A stretch of 64,000 nucleotides of DNA, from NCBI GenBank assembly GCA_019358835.1, contig JAHHIH010000006.1, positions 94,813-158,812 of the forward strand, in the 5' to 3' direction. The notes beneath the pieces are model-generated. The model searched no databases, was not told where the DNA came from, and was given only the letters and a program-made list of their open reading frames with translations. This document shows positions 35,614 through 44,550 of this stretch, piece by piece. The stretch comes from Tildeniella torsiva UHER 1998/13D. Lineage in GTDB: Bacteria; Cyanobacteriota; Cyanobacteriia; Phormidesmidales; Phormidesmidaceae. Position 1 is the first letter of the stretch; every line of letters begins with the position of its first letter. Made by a program: the position numbers and the translations under genes.

Positions 35614-35733
35614 CTAGTTGAAGAAGTAGCTAGAGAACAACAGGCCCAGCACAAAAACCAACAGAAGCCCCAAGAACAGGGATGTGCGGTTAAGTTCTAC
35701 CGGTTGCTTATTCGGATTGGGAGTACGATCCAT
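35614..35733 (-). CDS. psbL: Photosystem II protein PsbL
   Basis: A 39-residue single-helix subunit needed for PSII dimer stability and normal QA function. The translation starts [19 protein letters not shown], then a helix, and ends FSSYFFN, which is the conserved PsbL end. It follows psbF after nine bases and precedes psbJ by 82. No strong ribosome site is visible, so translation may depend on coupling with psbF. Confidence 0.97.
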   Translation of the reverse strand: MDRTPNPNKQPVELNRTSLFLGLLLVFVLGLLFSSYFFN

Positions 35734-35742
35734 AATTTTCTC

Positions 35743-35877
35743 TTACCGCTGAATAAACTGCATTGCCGCGATCGCCCCCAGGAAAAATACGCTGGGTACC
35801 CCTAGGGTGTGCACAGCTAGCCAGCGCACCGTAAAGATCGGGTAGGTAATTTGCTCGTTCGGAGAATTGCTTTGCAT
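35743..35877 (-). CDS. psbF: Cytochrome b559 beta subunit PsbF
   Basis: A 44-residue protein: [20 protein letters not shown] gives the haem-ligating histidine (H23) at the start of its one membrane helix, and it ends AAMQFIQR. Together with PsbE it binds the b559 haem of photosystem II. It follows psbE by 37 bases and precedes psbL by nine, as in other cyanobacteria. Confidence 0.98.
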   Translation of the reverse strand: MQSNSPNEQITYPIFTVRWLAVHTLGVPSVFFLGAIAAMQFIQR

Positions 35878-35914
35878 AGGTTCAATCAAACGTTGGAATA
35901 CTAAAGCGTTAGCG

Positions 35915-36163
35915 TTATCGATTTGAGAACATGTCGATTTGATCTTTCGCGTCGAAGCGATCGCTCACAATCGGCAGCTGCATTTGATTGTCGGGGTAGT
36001 AGGAGTTAGGGCGAGGCGTGCCGAAGGCATCATAGGCCAAGCCTGTACTCACAAAGAGCCAGCCCGCAATAAACAGCATAGGAATGGTGATGCTATGGAT
36101 AATCCAATAGCGAATACTTGTCACAATGTCGCCGAAGGGGCGCTCACCTGTAGAACCTGCCAT
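35915..36163 (-). CDS. psbE: Cytochrome b559 alpha subunit PsbE
   Basis: An 82-residue protein with the signature [21 protein letters not shown], in which H23 ligates the haem shared with PsbF H23. One membrane helix ([15 protein letters not shown]) is followed by a lumenal tail ending [10 protein letters not shown]. Essential for photosystem II assembly. The ATG at 36163 has a GAGGAGA eleven bases upstream, and a sigma-70-like promoter lies at 36202-36230. Confidence 0.98.
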   Translation of the reverse strand: MAGSTGERPFGDIVTSIRYWIIHSITIPMLFIAGWLFVSTGLAYDAFGTPRPNSYYPDNQMQLPIVSDRFDAKDQIDMFSNR

Positions 36164-36201
36164 ATCAACGTCTCCTCTCTGAACACGAAGAATCTGATCT
36201 A

Positions 36202-36230
36202 ATCATAGAGAACCCCGGATACCCTAACAA
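36202..36230 (-). promoter_or_regulatory. Sigma-70-like promoter before psbE
   Basis: On the minus strand TTGTTA (36225-36230) and TATGAT (36202-36207) are 17 bases apart, an ideal spacing, about 40 bases before the psbE start. This would let psbEFLJ be transcribed separately from rubA-ycf48. The match is visual only. Confidence 0.6.
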
Positions 36231-36260
36231 GCTATTTCAGCGAAGTTCCCCCAACTTTCC

Positions 36261-37265
36261 TCAGACAGCCTGGGGCTGATATTTGAGGATGGTGCCCTCC
36301 TGACCCAAGATAAAGCCCTTCTCAGGCCCTAAAAACTTCACCCTGTAGAAGTTAGAAGGCACATCCCCAACAGATTTATCCTTCAGCCAGGTCTGACCAC
36401 CGTCAAAGCTACAGAGTAGATTGCCGCCACCGCCCGTCACCCAAATTTCGTTGGCGGTGCGAAAAGCCATATCTAACAGTCCCCAGCTCGTGCCAAACTC
36501 AGGGCTCAGAGCCCCAGTAAAATCATCCGAGGAGCGAGAGTTAGAAAACCGCACCTGGCCGCCCCGAGCAATTACCCAGAGCTTGCCGTCACTGTCAAAC
36601 CCCATGTTTTGCAAGCGCCTTGAGTTCTGGCGGTTGTGAGGAATCCACTGCTCCTGACCCGGTGCCCAAGTAGAGTAAAAATTTCCCCGAGACGACACCG
36701 CCACATACCGGCCATCATCAGAACGCACCATATTGCGCACCACCCCGACAGCGCCCTGCACTAGAGCCTTCCAGGTGCGGCCTCCATCCTCGGTGCGATA
36801 GATCGCACCAATGTCAGTGGCCATCTCTGCCGACTTATTGCCTACAGCCGTCACCAAAAAGGGGGAACCCGGCAATTCTTTGCTCAGGGGGACGCTTTCC
36901 CAGGTCTTGCCGCCGTCACTAGTGTGCAAGAGTACTGACGGTAGACCTGCAACCCATCCCTCATTGCCTGAAAAATCAATGGAGGTAAACGTATAGGCCT
37001 GGTCTTCTAGAGCCAGCTCACGCGCTTGCCAGGTGCTGCCGCCGTCCTGGGTTTCTAACAGGGTGTTGCGGCTACCGACGATCCAACCATGGTTCTCATC
37101 TTGAGTAAACGCAATGTCAGACAGCGTAGACTCCACCGGCACCTGGATGACTTCCCAGGGGTGCACGTCTGCGTCCGGCAAAAAATAGCTAGAGCAGCCG
37201 GTTGTTAGCACCACCGCCACCAGTACCACTAGGCCTCGCTTTAACCAGTCAAACGCAGCATGCAT
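36261..37265 (-). CDS. ycf48: Photosystem II assembly factor Ycf48 (HCF136)
   Basis: A 334-residue seven-bladed propeller protein that binds D1 during early photosystem II assembly and repair. It has a lipobox-like VVLTTGCSS at the N-terminus (Cys about residue 24), so it is likely lipid-anchored on the lumenal side of the thylakoid. Repeated blades are seen in ENHGWIVGSRNTLLETQDGGSTW, EGWVAGLPSVLLHTSDGGKTW and EIWVTGGGGNLLCSFDGGQTW. It sits between rubA and psbE on the same strand, the conserved cyanobacterial order. Confidence 0.97.
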   Translation of the reverse strand: MHAAFDWLKRGLVVLVAVVLTTGCSSYFLPDADVHPWEVIQVPVESTLSDIAFTQDENHGWIVGSRNTLLETQDGGSTWQARELALEDQAYTFTSIDFSGNEGWVAGLPSVLLHTSDGGKTWESVPLSKELPGSPFLVTAVGNKSAEMATDIGAIYRTEDGGRTWKALVQGAVGVVRNMVRSDDGRYVAVSSRGNFYSTWAPGQEQWIPHNRQNSRRLQNMGFDSDGKLWVIARGGQVRFSNSRSSDDFTGALSPEFGTSWGLLDMAFRTANEIWVTGGGGNLLCSFDGGQTWLKDKSVGDVPSNFYRVKFLGPEKGFILGQEGTILKYQPQAV

Positions 37266-37360
37266 AGATAATTAGAACCCGTACTTCCTAAACAACACTC
37301 AAGTCAAGTTTGCCAGAGTAAGCTCTGTGCGTTGAGGCACCGACAAAGCAGCGCTGATAG

Positions 37361-37789
37361 TTACCTCAGACCATAAAGGCTAATGAAAAACATAAACCCC
37401 ACGGCCAAGGCACCAAAAATTAAAAGATTCTTCTGACCAGGGGTCAACCGATTTACACCCAGGCCGTAGTTCAAGTTTTCCTTGAAGCCAGAGGGAGCGT
37501 TGACCGGGCCAATATTAGCGAACCGCTTTTTAGGGGCGCTACACACCGGGCAACGCCAATTCACGGGTAAATCTTCAAAAGCAGTACCCTGAGGCACTTT
37601 TGCCCGACTGTCTCCCTTCACCGGCTCGTAGGAGTAGCCGCAAGAACGGCACTCATAGCAGTCCATCTCCTCAGGGGAGAGGACAATCGCCACAGCAGGG
37701 ATACCCTCAAGCACCTCAGCTCCCTCAGGCGTGGCCGCCAAATCTGTAAATTCAGATGAATTAGCCGAAGGCTCAGGCTCAACACTCAT
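37361..37789 (-). CDS. rubA: Rubredoxin with membrane anchor (RubA)
   Basis: A 142-residue protein. The rubredoxin domain (residues about 44-95) has its four iron ligands in YECRSCGY (C47, C50) and WRCPVCSAP (C80, C83), with the conserved GYSYEPVKGDSRAKVPQGTAF. A C-terminal membrane helix (NLLIFGALAVGFMFFISLYG) anchors it. Membrane-bound RubA is needed for photosystem assembly in cyanobacteria and plants. It is the first gene of rubA-ycf48-psbEFLJ and is divergent from ndhC. The first about 40 residues are acidic and disordered-looking. Confidence 0.96.
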   Translation of the reverse strand: MSVEPEPSANSSEFTDLAATPEGAEVLEGIPAVAIVLSPEEMDCYECRSCGYSYEPVKGDSRAKVPQGTAFEDLPVNWRCPVCSAPKKRFANIGPVNAPSGFKENLNYGLGVNRLTPGQKNLLIFGALAVGFMFFISLYGLR

Positions 37790-38102
37790 AGGATCAAGGC
37801 ACCTTAATTCAGCAAGAGTTCACTGGGGCAATCGGTAATGCCGTATAGCCACGAACATCTCAGCGCCATGGGCAGGGCAAAAATGCTCGTTGTAAACAAT
37901 TATGACACAGTTGGGGCATCCAGCTTTTGGAGCCACCCCGCAGCTTAAGTTGGCGATCGCACAGCAACCCCTCCACCGCCCAACGCCAAATCAACCCTGC
38001 CTCTGGTTTTTCAGCTAAATTGCCTTAGAATACACCTGAAGCGCATGGGCCGCTGAGCCTCCAACCGTGCTGTGTGTACTAGCCTTCTAGGGTGGTGAAC
38101 CT
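37790..38102. other. Divergent control region between rubA and ndhC
   Basis: The 313 bases hold promoters for both the rubA and ndhC operons. A TTGTAAACAATTATG stretch near 37890-37904 gives a minus-strand extended -10 (TGTCATAAT) about 110 bases before rubA, without a -35 I would assign. No gene is present. Confidence 0.4.
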
Positions 38103-38465
38103 GTGTTCGTCTTATCCGGTTACGAATATTTTCTAGTCTTCTTGCTCATATCTTGTCTGGTGCCGGTAGCGGCCTTGTCAGCCTCTAAGCTGCTGCGACC
38201 CATTGGTCGAGGGCCTGCCCGCAGAACCACCTACGAGTCGGGCATGGAGCCCATTGGTGGCGCATGGATTCAGTTCAACATTCGCTACTACATGTTTGCG
38301 CTGGTCTTCGTCATCTTCGACGTGGAAACTGTATTTTTGTATCCCTGGGCGGTAGCATTCAATCAGCTGGGCTTGTTAGCCTTTGTAGAGGCGCTGATTT
38401 TTATCGCCATTTTGGTCGTTGGTCTTGTGTACGCTTGGCGTAAAGGAGCCTTGGAATGGTCATGA
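38103..38465 (+). CDS. ndhC: NDH-1 subunit NdhC (NuoA family)
   Basis: A 120-residue membrane subunit of NADPH/ferredoxin-plastoquinone oxidoreductase (NDH-1), used in respiration and cyclic electron flow. The family stretch [45 protein letters not shown] is intact, and three helices are visible. The start is GTG at 38103. Its end overlaps ndhK by ten bases and carries the ndhK ribosome site (AAGGAG at 38442-38447). First gene of ndhC-ndhK-ndhJ. Confidence 0.97.
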   Translation: MFVLSGYEYFLVFLLISCLVPVAALSASKLLRPIGRGPARRTTYESGMEPIGGAWIQFNIRYYMFALVFVIFDVETVFLYPWAVAFNQLGLLAFVEALIFIAILVVGLVYAWRKGALEWS

Positions 38466-39199
38466 ATCCCCCTTCAACCGCCGATACGCTTTCTCTGGCT
38501 CCAGGGGAGAGACTCGCTAACCCTTCAGCACCTCCTGCCATCACCCATGGGCTGTCTGAGAACGTCATTTTGACTACAGTCGACGATCTGTACAACTGGT
38601 GTAGGTTGTCCAGCCTGTTTCCCCTGCTCTATGGCACAGCCTGCTGCTTCATTGAGTTTGCGGCGCTAATCGGTTCCCGATTTGACTTTGACCGCTTTGG
38701 ATTGTTGCCCAGAGCCAGTCCTCGCCAAGCTGACCTTCTAATTACTGCCGGCACGGTGACCATGAAGATGGCCCCTGCTTTAGTCAGGCTCTATGAGCAA
38801 ATGCCTGACCCAAAGTATGTTATTGCCATGGGGGCTTGTACTATTACTGGCGGCATGTTCAGCAGCGATTCTCCTTCAGCGGTGCGCGGTGTCGATAAGC
38901 TGATTCCTGTAGACGTCTATATTCCGGGTTGTCCGCCAAGGCCTGAGGCGATTATTGATGCCATTATCAAGCTGAGGAAAAAGGTGGCGACAGAATCCAT
39001 GCAGGATAGGGCCTACACCCTACAAACCCACCGCTTCTATGAACGCAGCCACCAGCTCAAATCAGTCCCCCCAATCTTGACGGGTCAGTATTTGCAGACC
39101 GGCACTCACACCGTGCCGCCCAAGGAGCTGGTGGAAGCTATGGGAATGCCCCTGTCAGACACCGTGGCTGAGCTTACTCCCGAGAACAAGGAGGTCTAA
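38456..39199 (+). CDS. ndhK: NDH-1 subunit NdhK (NuoB family)
   Basis: A 247-residue peripheral subunit that carries the N2 iron-sulfur cluster, the last before plastoquinone. All four cysteine ligands are seen: the adjacent pair in GTACCFIEF (C63, C64), GACTITGG (C128) and PGCPPRPEA (C159). The ATG at 38456 overlaps ndhC, and an AAGGAG lies nine bases upstream. It is followed by ndhJ after one base, so translation of the three genes is tightly coupled. The first 30 residues are a variable, Pro-rich extension. Confidence 0.97.
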   Translation: MVMNPPSTADTLSLAPGERLANPSAPPAITHGLSENVILTTVDDLYNWCRLSSLFPLLYGTACCFIEFAALIGSRFDFDRFGLLPRASPRQADLLITAGTVTMKMAPALVRLYEQMPDPKYVIAMGACTITGGMFSSDSPSAVRGVDKLIPVDVYIPGCPPRPEAIIDAIIKLRKKVATESMQDRAYTLQTHRFYERSHQLKSVPPILTGQYLQTGTHTVPPKELVEAMGMPLSDTVAELTPENKEV

Positions 39200-39200
39200 C

Positions 39201-39752
39201 ATGGCTGAAGAAGACTCCCAATCGCCCTCCCCCCAGCCAGCGTCTACAGAGGAAGCATCGACAGCATCTCTGGTAGAAGCAGGCGTTGTTTCTAGCTGGT
39301 TAACCGAAAACGGGTTTGCCCACCAGTTGGCGCTCCGCGATCACCTAGGCGTTGAAATTATCGAGGTAGAGCCACAATTTCTGATCCCGATTTGTACGGC
39401 TTTGTACGCCTACGGCTTTAATTATCTTCAGTGCCAAGGTGCGTACGATGAGGGCCCAGGCAAAGATCTGGTCAGCTTTTACCACTTGGTAAAGTTAGAC
39501 GATAAGGTTGACAACCCGGAAGAGGTCAGAGTCAAAGTGTCGTTGTCTCGCAGCAATCCCCGAGTCCCCTCGGTGTACTGGGTTTGGAAAGCAGCCGACT
39601 GGCAAGAGCGAGAAAGCTATGACATGTACGGCATTATTTACGAGGGCCATCCCAACCTAAAGCGGCTACTCATGCCTGAAGACTGGGTCGGCTGGCCGCT
39701 TCGCAAAGACTATATTTCCCCCGACTTCTATGAACTTCAGGATGCCTATTGA
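39201..39752 (+). CDS. ndhJ: NDH-1 subunit NdhJ (NuoC family)
   Basis: A 183-residue subunit of the NDH-1 peripheral arm. Family signs are [59 protein letters not shown] and the closing [24 protein letters not shown]. The N-terminus has a short Ser/Pro-rich extension. The ATG follows an AGGAG inside the end of ndhK. Third and last gene of the operon; a strong intrinsic terminator-like hairpin lies about 150 bases downstream. Confidence 0.97.
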   Translation: MAEEDSQSPSPQPASTEEASTASLVEAGVVSSWLTENGFAHQLALRDHLGVEIIEVEPQFLIPICTALYAYGFNYLQCQGAYDEGPGKDLVSFYHLVKLDDKVDNPEEVRVKVSLSRSNPRVPSVYWVWKAADWQERESYDMYGIIYEGHPNLKRLLMPEDWVGWPLRKDYISPDFYELQDAY

Positions 39753-40397
39753 GGTTCCAAGGTTAGAGTCTCCTACGAAGGCAATCGCTGAGTAGTGCTA
39801 ACACTACTCTGAAGATGCTTGGGGAATCAGCTATAAAGCTCAGTTAAAGCCCCGACGAATCTGTCGCCGACAACCTACCCACGTTTTTCCCAACTAAGAA
39901 AAGGGGCTGATATACTCATGTATCAGCCCCTTTTCGTTAATAAATCTTATCTATCGCCAAATTGACTGGATTTTAGGGAACTGGCATAGGCGGCAGACAG
40001 ACTATAGATCTGAGATGGCAGTTAGAGGGAACACTATAGCGGTAATAAGTTCCCGAGAGGCCTGAGGCATCATAGAATCGTCATCATTGTTAAGACAGTG
40101 CCAGACAGCTCAACGGTCTTCCCCTCGCTCCTGCTTCCATAGGATATGCTTGCGTAAAGGGTTTAAGCATCTATTTAAATTTAGATTAGGTAGTTATACG
40201 AGTCTTCAACTCACTTAATTCATATCTACCAAGACTCACCGCTAGGTGAATCTAGACATTCCCGCTCAACCGGGTTAATCGCAGGCTAAGGTTTCTAACC
40301 CGAGCAATCGAGGTGTTTAGGTGGAATCGGAAAGCTGGCTTACTGCCTTGCGTAAGTAGACAGATTGTTCTCAGGCGTATTTCATTTCTACCCGTCT
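39753..40397. other. Intergenic region, 645 bases, between ndhJ and the EPS genes
   Basis: Apart from the terminator (39899-39934) it holds no recognisable gene. It marks the drop from the high-GC photosynthesis block to the AT-richer exopolysaccharide region and probably contains the promoter and a leader for the BY-kinase gene. Confidence 0.5.
39899..39934 (+). terminator. Intrinsic terminator after ndhCKJ
   Basis: AAAAGGGGCTGATA (39899-39912) and TATCAGCCCCTTTT (39921-39934) are perfect complements across an eight-base loop. The U-rich 3' end belongs to the stem itself, and the symmetric A and T tracts mean it could act in both directions. Confidence 0.9.
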
Positions 40398-42596
40398 ATG
40401 ACTAATAAGACCTACCAAGATTACGTTGAAGAAATTGACCTACAACGCTACTGGCTAGTACTCAAACGGCGTTGGTTGCCAGCGACTCTTGTGCTAGGCA
40501 CCTGTGTAGCAGGTTCGGTGTTCTTCGCCCTGACGCGGGATCCTTCTTACAACGCGGAAGGAAGCATACTGGTGAGACCAGACCTGACTCCCACACTAAC
40601 CGGGGTTGGAACAGACATCAGGGAACTCCCGCTTTCAGTGAACAATCTGCAAAACCAGAGTTCCGTTGTGCTGTCAACGGCGGTTATGCAGTCTGTCATT
40701 GATAACCTCGGTCTTACAGACGATGACGGTTTACCCCTCAAACCAGCAGATTTGAGCACTAGCATCAAAGTGGAGTCTGCAGAACAGGCTGATATCCTGC
40801 AAATTGCCTACAGCTCCGACGATCCAGATGAGGCTGCCGCTGTTGTGAATGCAGTGATGGACGCGTATCTGGAACGGGACATCCTCAGCAATCGGTTGAA
40901 GGCAGCCACAGCTCGAGAGTTCATCGAACGGCAACTGCCTATTGCCGAAGCCGACCTCGATCGGGCAGCAGCAGCACTACAACAGTTCAAAGACGCCAAT
41001 GGCATCGTTGTGCTTGAAGACGAATCTGTCGTTGCTGTCACTGCGATCGCTGAGTTAGACACCCAAATTCGCGATGTATCTTCTACACTAGCCAGTGCTA
41101 ACACGCAGGCAAGCGAGTTACAAGAGCAATTGGCCATTCCATTAGAGCAAGCCAAACGCATCGAAACGTTGAGTCAGTCTACGGCTGTTCAGCAAGCTCT
41201 AGCAGACTTGCAGCTAGCCCAAGCCGAGTTGGCCAGTCAGCGCAGTCTCTATCGAGAGACTCACCCTACGGTTATCAACCTAGAGCGGCGAGTAGACTCG
41301 CTACAAAGCCTCCTCAGTGAGCGAGTCGAAGACATTGTCGGCACTGCGGCTTCAGCGAGTCTTGGCAATCTCCAAATGAGTCCTTTAGACCAACAGCTCA
41401 CGACAGAATTGGCCACCGCAGTCGTGAACCGTTCTAGCTTGGCTAGTCAACTGCAAAGCCTAGTTGACTCTCGCAACCGCTATGCCGAAAGAATCCAGGC
41501 CTTTCCAGCCCTTGAAAAGCGCCAGTTAGAATTAACTCAGCGTCTTAAGTCAGCTCAGCTCAACTATGAAAATCTTTTAGCCGCTTTTCAACAAACTCAG
41601 CTAGCCGAAAACCAGACCGTTGGTAGCGCTGAGATTTTAGAAAGGGCTGAACCCGCAGAAGACGCTGGCAGTCTCCTGATTCCCGCCCTGGTATTCGGAA
41701 CCTTCGTAGGTAGTTTGCTCGGCATCGCCTGCGCCTTCTTCCTAGACTTGGTCGATAAATCAGTAAAAACTGCCAAAGACGGCGAAATGCTGCTGGGCTA
41801 CACGCTGCTCGGTCTAGTTCCTAAGTTTCGCACTAGACCTGAGAGTGAGGGCTCTACAGCATACCTTGCTGGTAGACTTGACCGCTCTGCCTATATTCCA
41901 GCCCTGGATAGAGACCAACCCATGGTTTCGGCAGCGTTTCAAATGCTTCAAGCAAATCTAAAGTTCACCAGTTCCGATACCCCTCACCGCATTATTGCTA
42001 TTACTAGCTCAGTGGCTGAAGAAGGTAAATCTGAGGTCTCAGCCAACTTAGCGGCGACCTTGGCCCATTCAGGTAAACAGGTATTGCTCATTGATGCCGA
42101 TCTGCGATCGCCATCACAGCATCATATTTGGGATGTTATCAATCGAGCTGGCCTGAGCCAAGTGCTCATCAGAGAAGAAACTCAGCAAGATGTTACTCAC
42201 CAAATCTCTGAGAATCTAACTCTTATGACGGCTGGGGCTCTTCCGCCTAATCCCCTGGCCATCCTAGACTCTGAGCGGATGGCAGATCTGCTTCAACAGA
42301 TGAAACGACAGTATGACTACATTTTGATTGACACACCGCCTCTACTAGGGGCTGCGGATGCGGCTGTACTAGGACGTATGTCCGATGGTGTTTTGTTGGT
42401 GCTGAGACCTCGAAAAGTAGATTCTGCAAACGCACTGGCGGCGAAGTCTTTCCTAGAACGATCTCAAGCGAATGTCTTAGGCGTAGTTGCCAACGGCGTA
42501 GACATTAATAACGAGCACGGCGACTATGTCTCTCGCATTAAGGCAGGCGAGTATGGTAAGACAACTTTCTCAGAAATGCAAACAACGGTTCGTTAG
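40398..42596 (+). CDS. Polysaccharide chain-length/BY-kinase protein (Wzc-like)
   Basis: A 732-residue protein. It has a short cytoplasmic start, a membrane helix (LPATLVLGTCVAGSVFFALT), a Wzz domain and long coiled coil (about residues 50-430), a second helix (LLIPALVFGTFVGSLLGIACAFFL), then a cytoplasmic kinase domain. Walker A is SSVAEEGKS, Walker A' VLLIDADLRSP, Walker B YILIDTPPLLG. BY-kinases control export of capsule and exopolysaccharide. The usual C-terminal tyrosine cluster is poor (only two tyrosines in the last 25 residues). The ATG at 40398 replaces a TTG eleven codons upstream. The Wza-like gene follows after 17 bases. Confidence 0.92.
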   Translation: MTNKTYQDYVEEIDLQRYWLVLKRRWLPATLVLGTCVAGSVFFALTRDPSYNAEGSILVRPDLTPTLTGVGTDIRELPLSVNNLQNQSSVVLSTAVMQSVIDNLGLTDDDGLPLKPADLSTSIKVESAEQADILQIAYSSDDPDEAAAVVNAVMDAYLERDILSNRLKAATAREFIERQLPIAEADLDRAAAALQQFKDANGIVVLEDESVVAVTAIAELDTQIRDVSSTLASANTQASELQEQLAIPLEQAKRIETLSQSTAVQQALADLQLAQAELASQRSLYRETHPTVINLERRVDSLQSLLSERVEDIVGTAASASLGNLQMSPLDQQLTTELATAVVNRSSLASQLQSLVDSRNRYAERIQAFPALEKRQLELTQRLKSAQLNYENLLAAFQQTQLAENQTVGSAEILERAEPAEDAGSLLIPALVFGTFVGSLLGIACAFFLDLVDKSVKTAKDGEMLLGYTLLGLVPKFRTRPESEGSTAYLAGRLDRSAYIPALDRDQPMVSAAFQMLQANLKFTSSDTPHRIIAITSSVAEEGKSEVSANLAATLAHSGKQVLLIDADLRSPSQHHIWDVINRAGLSQVLIREETQQDVTHQISENLTLMTAGALPPNPLAILDSERMADLLQQMKRQYDYILIDTPPLLGAADAAVLGRMSDGVLLVLRPRKVDSANALAAKSFLERSQANVLGVVANGVDINNEHGDYVSRIKAGEYGKTTFSEMQTTVR

Positions 42597-42613
42597 ATAT
42601 ATTGCTTAAGGCT

Positions 42614-43720
42614 ATGAAACTAGATAAACGTTCTATTGCGCTAATTTCGCTCTCAGCCGCATTAGCTCATAACTGTCTATGGGGCGTTGGGTTGGCGAAT
42701 GCTCAACAATCGACAGAATTTAATGCTCCGACTATTGAGCTACCCGCTTCAGAAGCTCCTGGAAATTACATTCTAGGGGCTGGTGACCAAATTGCTATTG
42801 AGGTCTTCGGCTATGAGGAATTTACTGGTTCCCGCGTAGTCTTACCTGATGGGACAATGCCTTTCCCGTTTTTGGGGTCTATTCGAGCAGCGGGAAAAAC
42901 TGTTGACGACTTATCCCAAGAAATTACCCAGGGGCTGAACGCCTATCTGGTAAATCCAGTGGTCAATGTTAGCCTGACGGCACTACGGCCAGTAGTCGTT
43001 GATGTAGCAGGTGAGGTTTATCGTCCTGGCCCTGTCCAGTTGAGTAGTCTAACAACAGCAGAGACACAGCTAGATGTAAACGCCCGAATTACAGCAGCGA
43101 CAACAACGCCAACCTTATCTTCAGCCCTGGTATCTGCGGGTGGGATACGCCGCACAGCAGACATTCGAGCAGTTATCGTTCGTCGACAACTGCCGAATGG
43201 TCAAGTGCAGGATCTTTCAGTAAACCTGTGGGACGCGATCTCCAGTGGTGGTCAGGGCAATAACTTGGTGCTGAGAGACGGGGATTCTATATTTGTCCCC
43301 AAGGCGCAGCCCGGTGCCGAAATTGATCCTTCTCTAGTAGCAAGTTCAAGTATTGCGCCAGACAATGTTCGAGTACGCGTTATCGGAGATGGCGTAGTCC
43401 AGCCAGGGGAAGTTCAGATTCAGCCGAATAGCTCAGTGGCTGGCGCGATCGCTGCTGCCGGCGGGCCTAATTCTGATGCAGCCCTAGGTGAAGTTCGCCT
43501 AGTTCGCCTTTCAGAGACAGGGCAAGTCGAAGAACAGAGAGTAGACCTATCCAGCCTAGTAGACAACTATCAAGTTCAAGATGGAGACGTAATTTTGGTA
43601 CCCAAGAAAGGGTACTTGGTTGGTCTTGACAACATCAACCGCGCCCTAACCCCAATTTTGGCTCCTCTGGGCGGCATCTTTGGCATTCTGGATGTCTTTA
43701 ATATATTCAACAATGATTAG
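42614..43720 (+). CDS. Polysaccharide export protein (Wza-like, SLBB)
   Basis: A 368-residue protein with a signal peptide (SIALISLSAALAHNCLWGVGLANAQQ). A polysaccharide-export domain follows (YILGAGDQIAIEVFGYEEFTGSR...PDGTMPFPFLGSI), then a first SLBB-type domain (PVVVDVAGEVYRPGP) and a second (VRVRVIGDGVVQPGEVQI), and the protein ends in a hydrophobic stretch. It should form, or contribute to, the outer-membrane or periplasmic channel for the EPS pathway with the upstream BY-kinase. The ATG at 42614 has a weak AGG upstream; the TTG at 42602 is less likely. A perfect palindromic terminator lies about 100 bases downstream. Confidence 0.92.
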   Translation: MKLDKRSIALISLSAALAHNCLWGVGLANAQQSTEFNAPTIELPASEAPGNYILGAGDQIAIEVFGYEEFTGSRVVLPDGTMPFPFLGSIRAAGKTVDDLSQEITQGLNAYLVNPVVNVSLTALRPVVVDVAGEVYRPGPVQLSSLTTAETQLDVNARITAATTTPTLSSALVSAGGIRRTADIRAVIVRRQLPNGQVQDLSVNLWDAISSGGQGNNLVLRDGDSIFVPKAQPGAEIDPSLVASSSIAPDNVRVRVIGDGVVQPGEVQIQPNSSVAGAIAAAGGPNSDAALGEVRLVRLSETGQVEEQRVDLSSLVDNYQVQDGDVILVPKKGYLVGLDNINRALTPILAPLGGIFGILDVFNIFNND

Positions 43721-44550
43721 ATAGCAATGATAGAGCAAGGCTAATTGAAGAGTTCAGGTTTGTGTAGTCAGTCAGCCCAAGCTCAAAGCAGTTTCTCTGA
43801 ATAAAATAAGTTTGCTCTTTTCACAAACTCCTTGCCTAGGCAAGGAGTTTTCTCTTTGGCATCTACTACATACAGCGTTTCTCATTCTAGCGAGGTACAA
43901 ATCAAAATCTGAGATTGTTAGGAAGAAAGGGGGCAGATCTTTTGCTGAACCGCACCAGAATGAGAAGGGCTATATACGCAAATGCAATCTTACTCATGGT
44001 GAGTAAAGGTTGTAGGCTAGTTAATTATCGCAACCAGATCTATTATTCATTGGCATGACGAAAATATATCGAATTTACTGCACAATTCAGTATGTATAAG
44101 TCTGCTTCGCTAACAGCACCAAAAAAGTTGGCAAACGTGGCTCGCTGCTCCTTTCAATCAACCAATACCAAATCCGAGTCACCATAGTCCCGATTTCTAA
44201 AAGGCCGAGCCTTAGGGGCTTAGGTATATCTGAGACAGAGGCTCTATGGCATTCGCCCTACTGAATTGGGGGTAACCCAGAAGGATTTAGTATAAGTAAG
44301 TATCCCCAATTAAACGTTGCCCTAGATCGCTGAAAGCATTGATGTGCCGTTTCTGATAGGGCTGATTAAACAGGACGAAATACTTAGATTGTTCAACTAT
44401 AGCAGCAGAGCAAGTTTATTTAGCATGTTACCAATTTTAGCTGACTTAAATAGCTATACTCCTATCATCATCAGCAATCAAAATGCACTCATCAACGCAA
44501 TGATACTCGCTAACAGAGTAAGACCTTTATGAATTCACAGCAATCACAAT
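43721..44550. other. Long AT-rich intergenic region, 830 bases
   Basis: It holds the EPS terminator (43825-43850), then about 700 bases without a supported gene. Open frames at 43812-44006 and 44344-44532 are short, look non-protein-like and one runs through the terminator. The sequence may be decayed DNA, but I found no transposase motif or terminal repeats. Confidence 0.45.
43825..43850 (+). terminator. Palindromic terminator after the Wzc/Wza pair
   Basis: AAACTCCTTGCCT and AGGCAAGGAGTTT form a perfect 26-base palindrome, followed by TCTCTTT. It sits about 105 bases after the Wza-like stop and most likely ends that transcript. Confidence 0.8.

Noticed and set aside
43812..44006. 64-residue open frame after the Wza-like gene
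   Set aside because: It runs through the perfect palindromic terminator at 43825-43850 and matches nothing recognisable.
44344..44532. 62-residue open frame in the AT-rich gap
   Set aside because: No ribosome site and no family resemblance; it could be a decayed fragment, but I could not support it.
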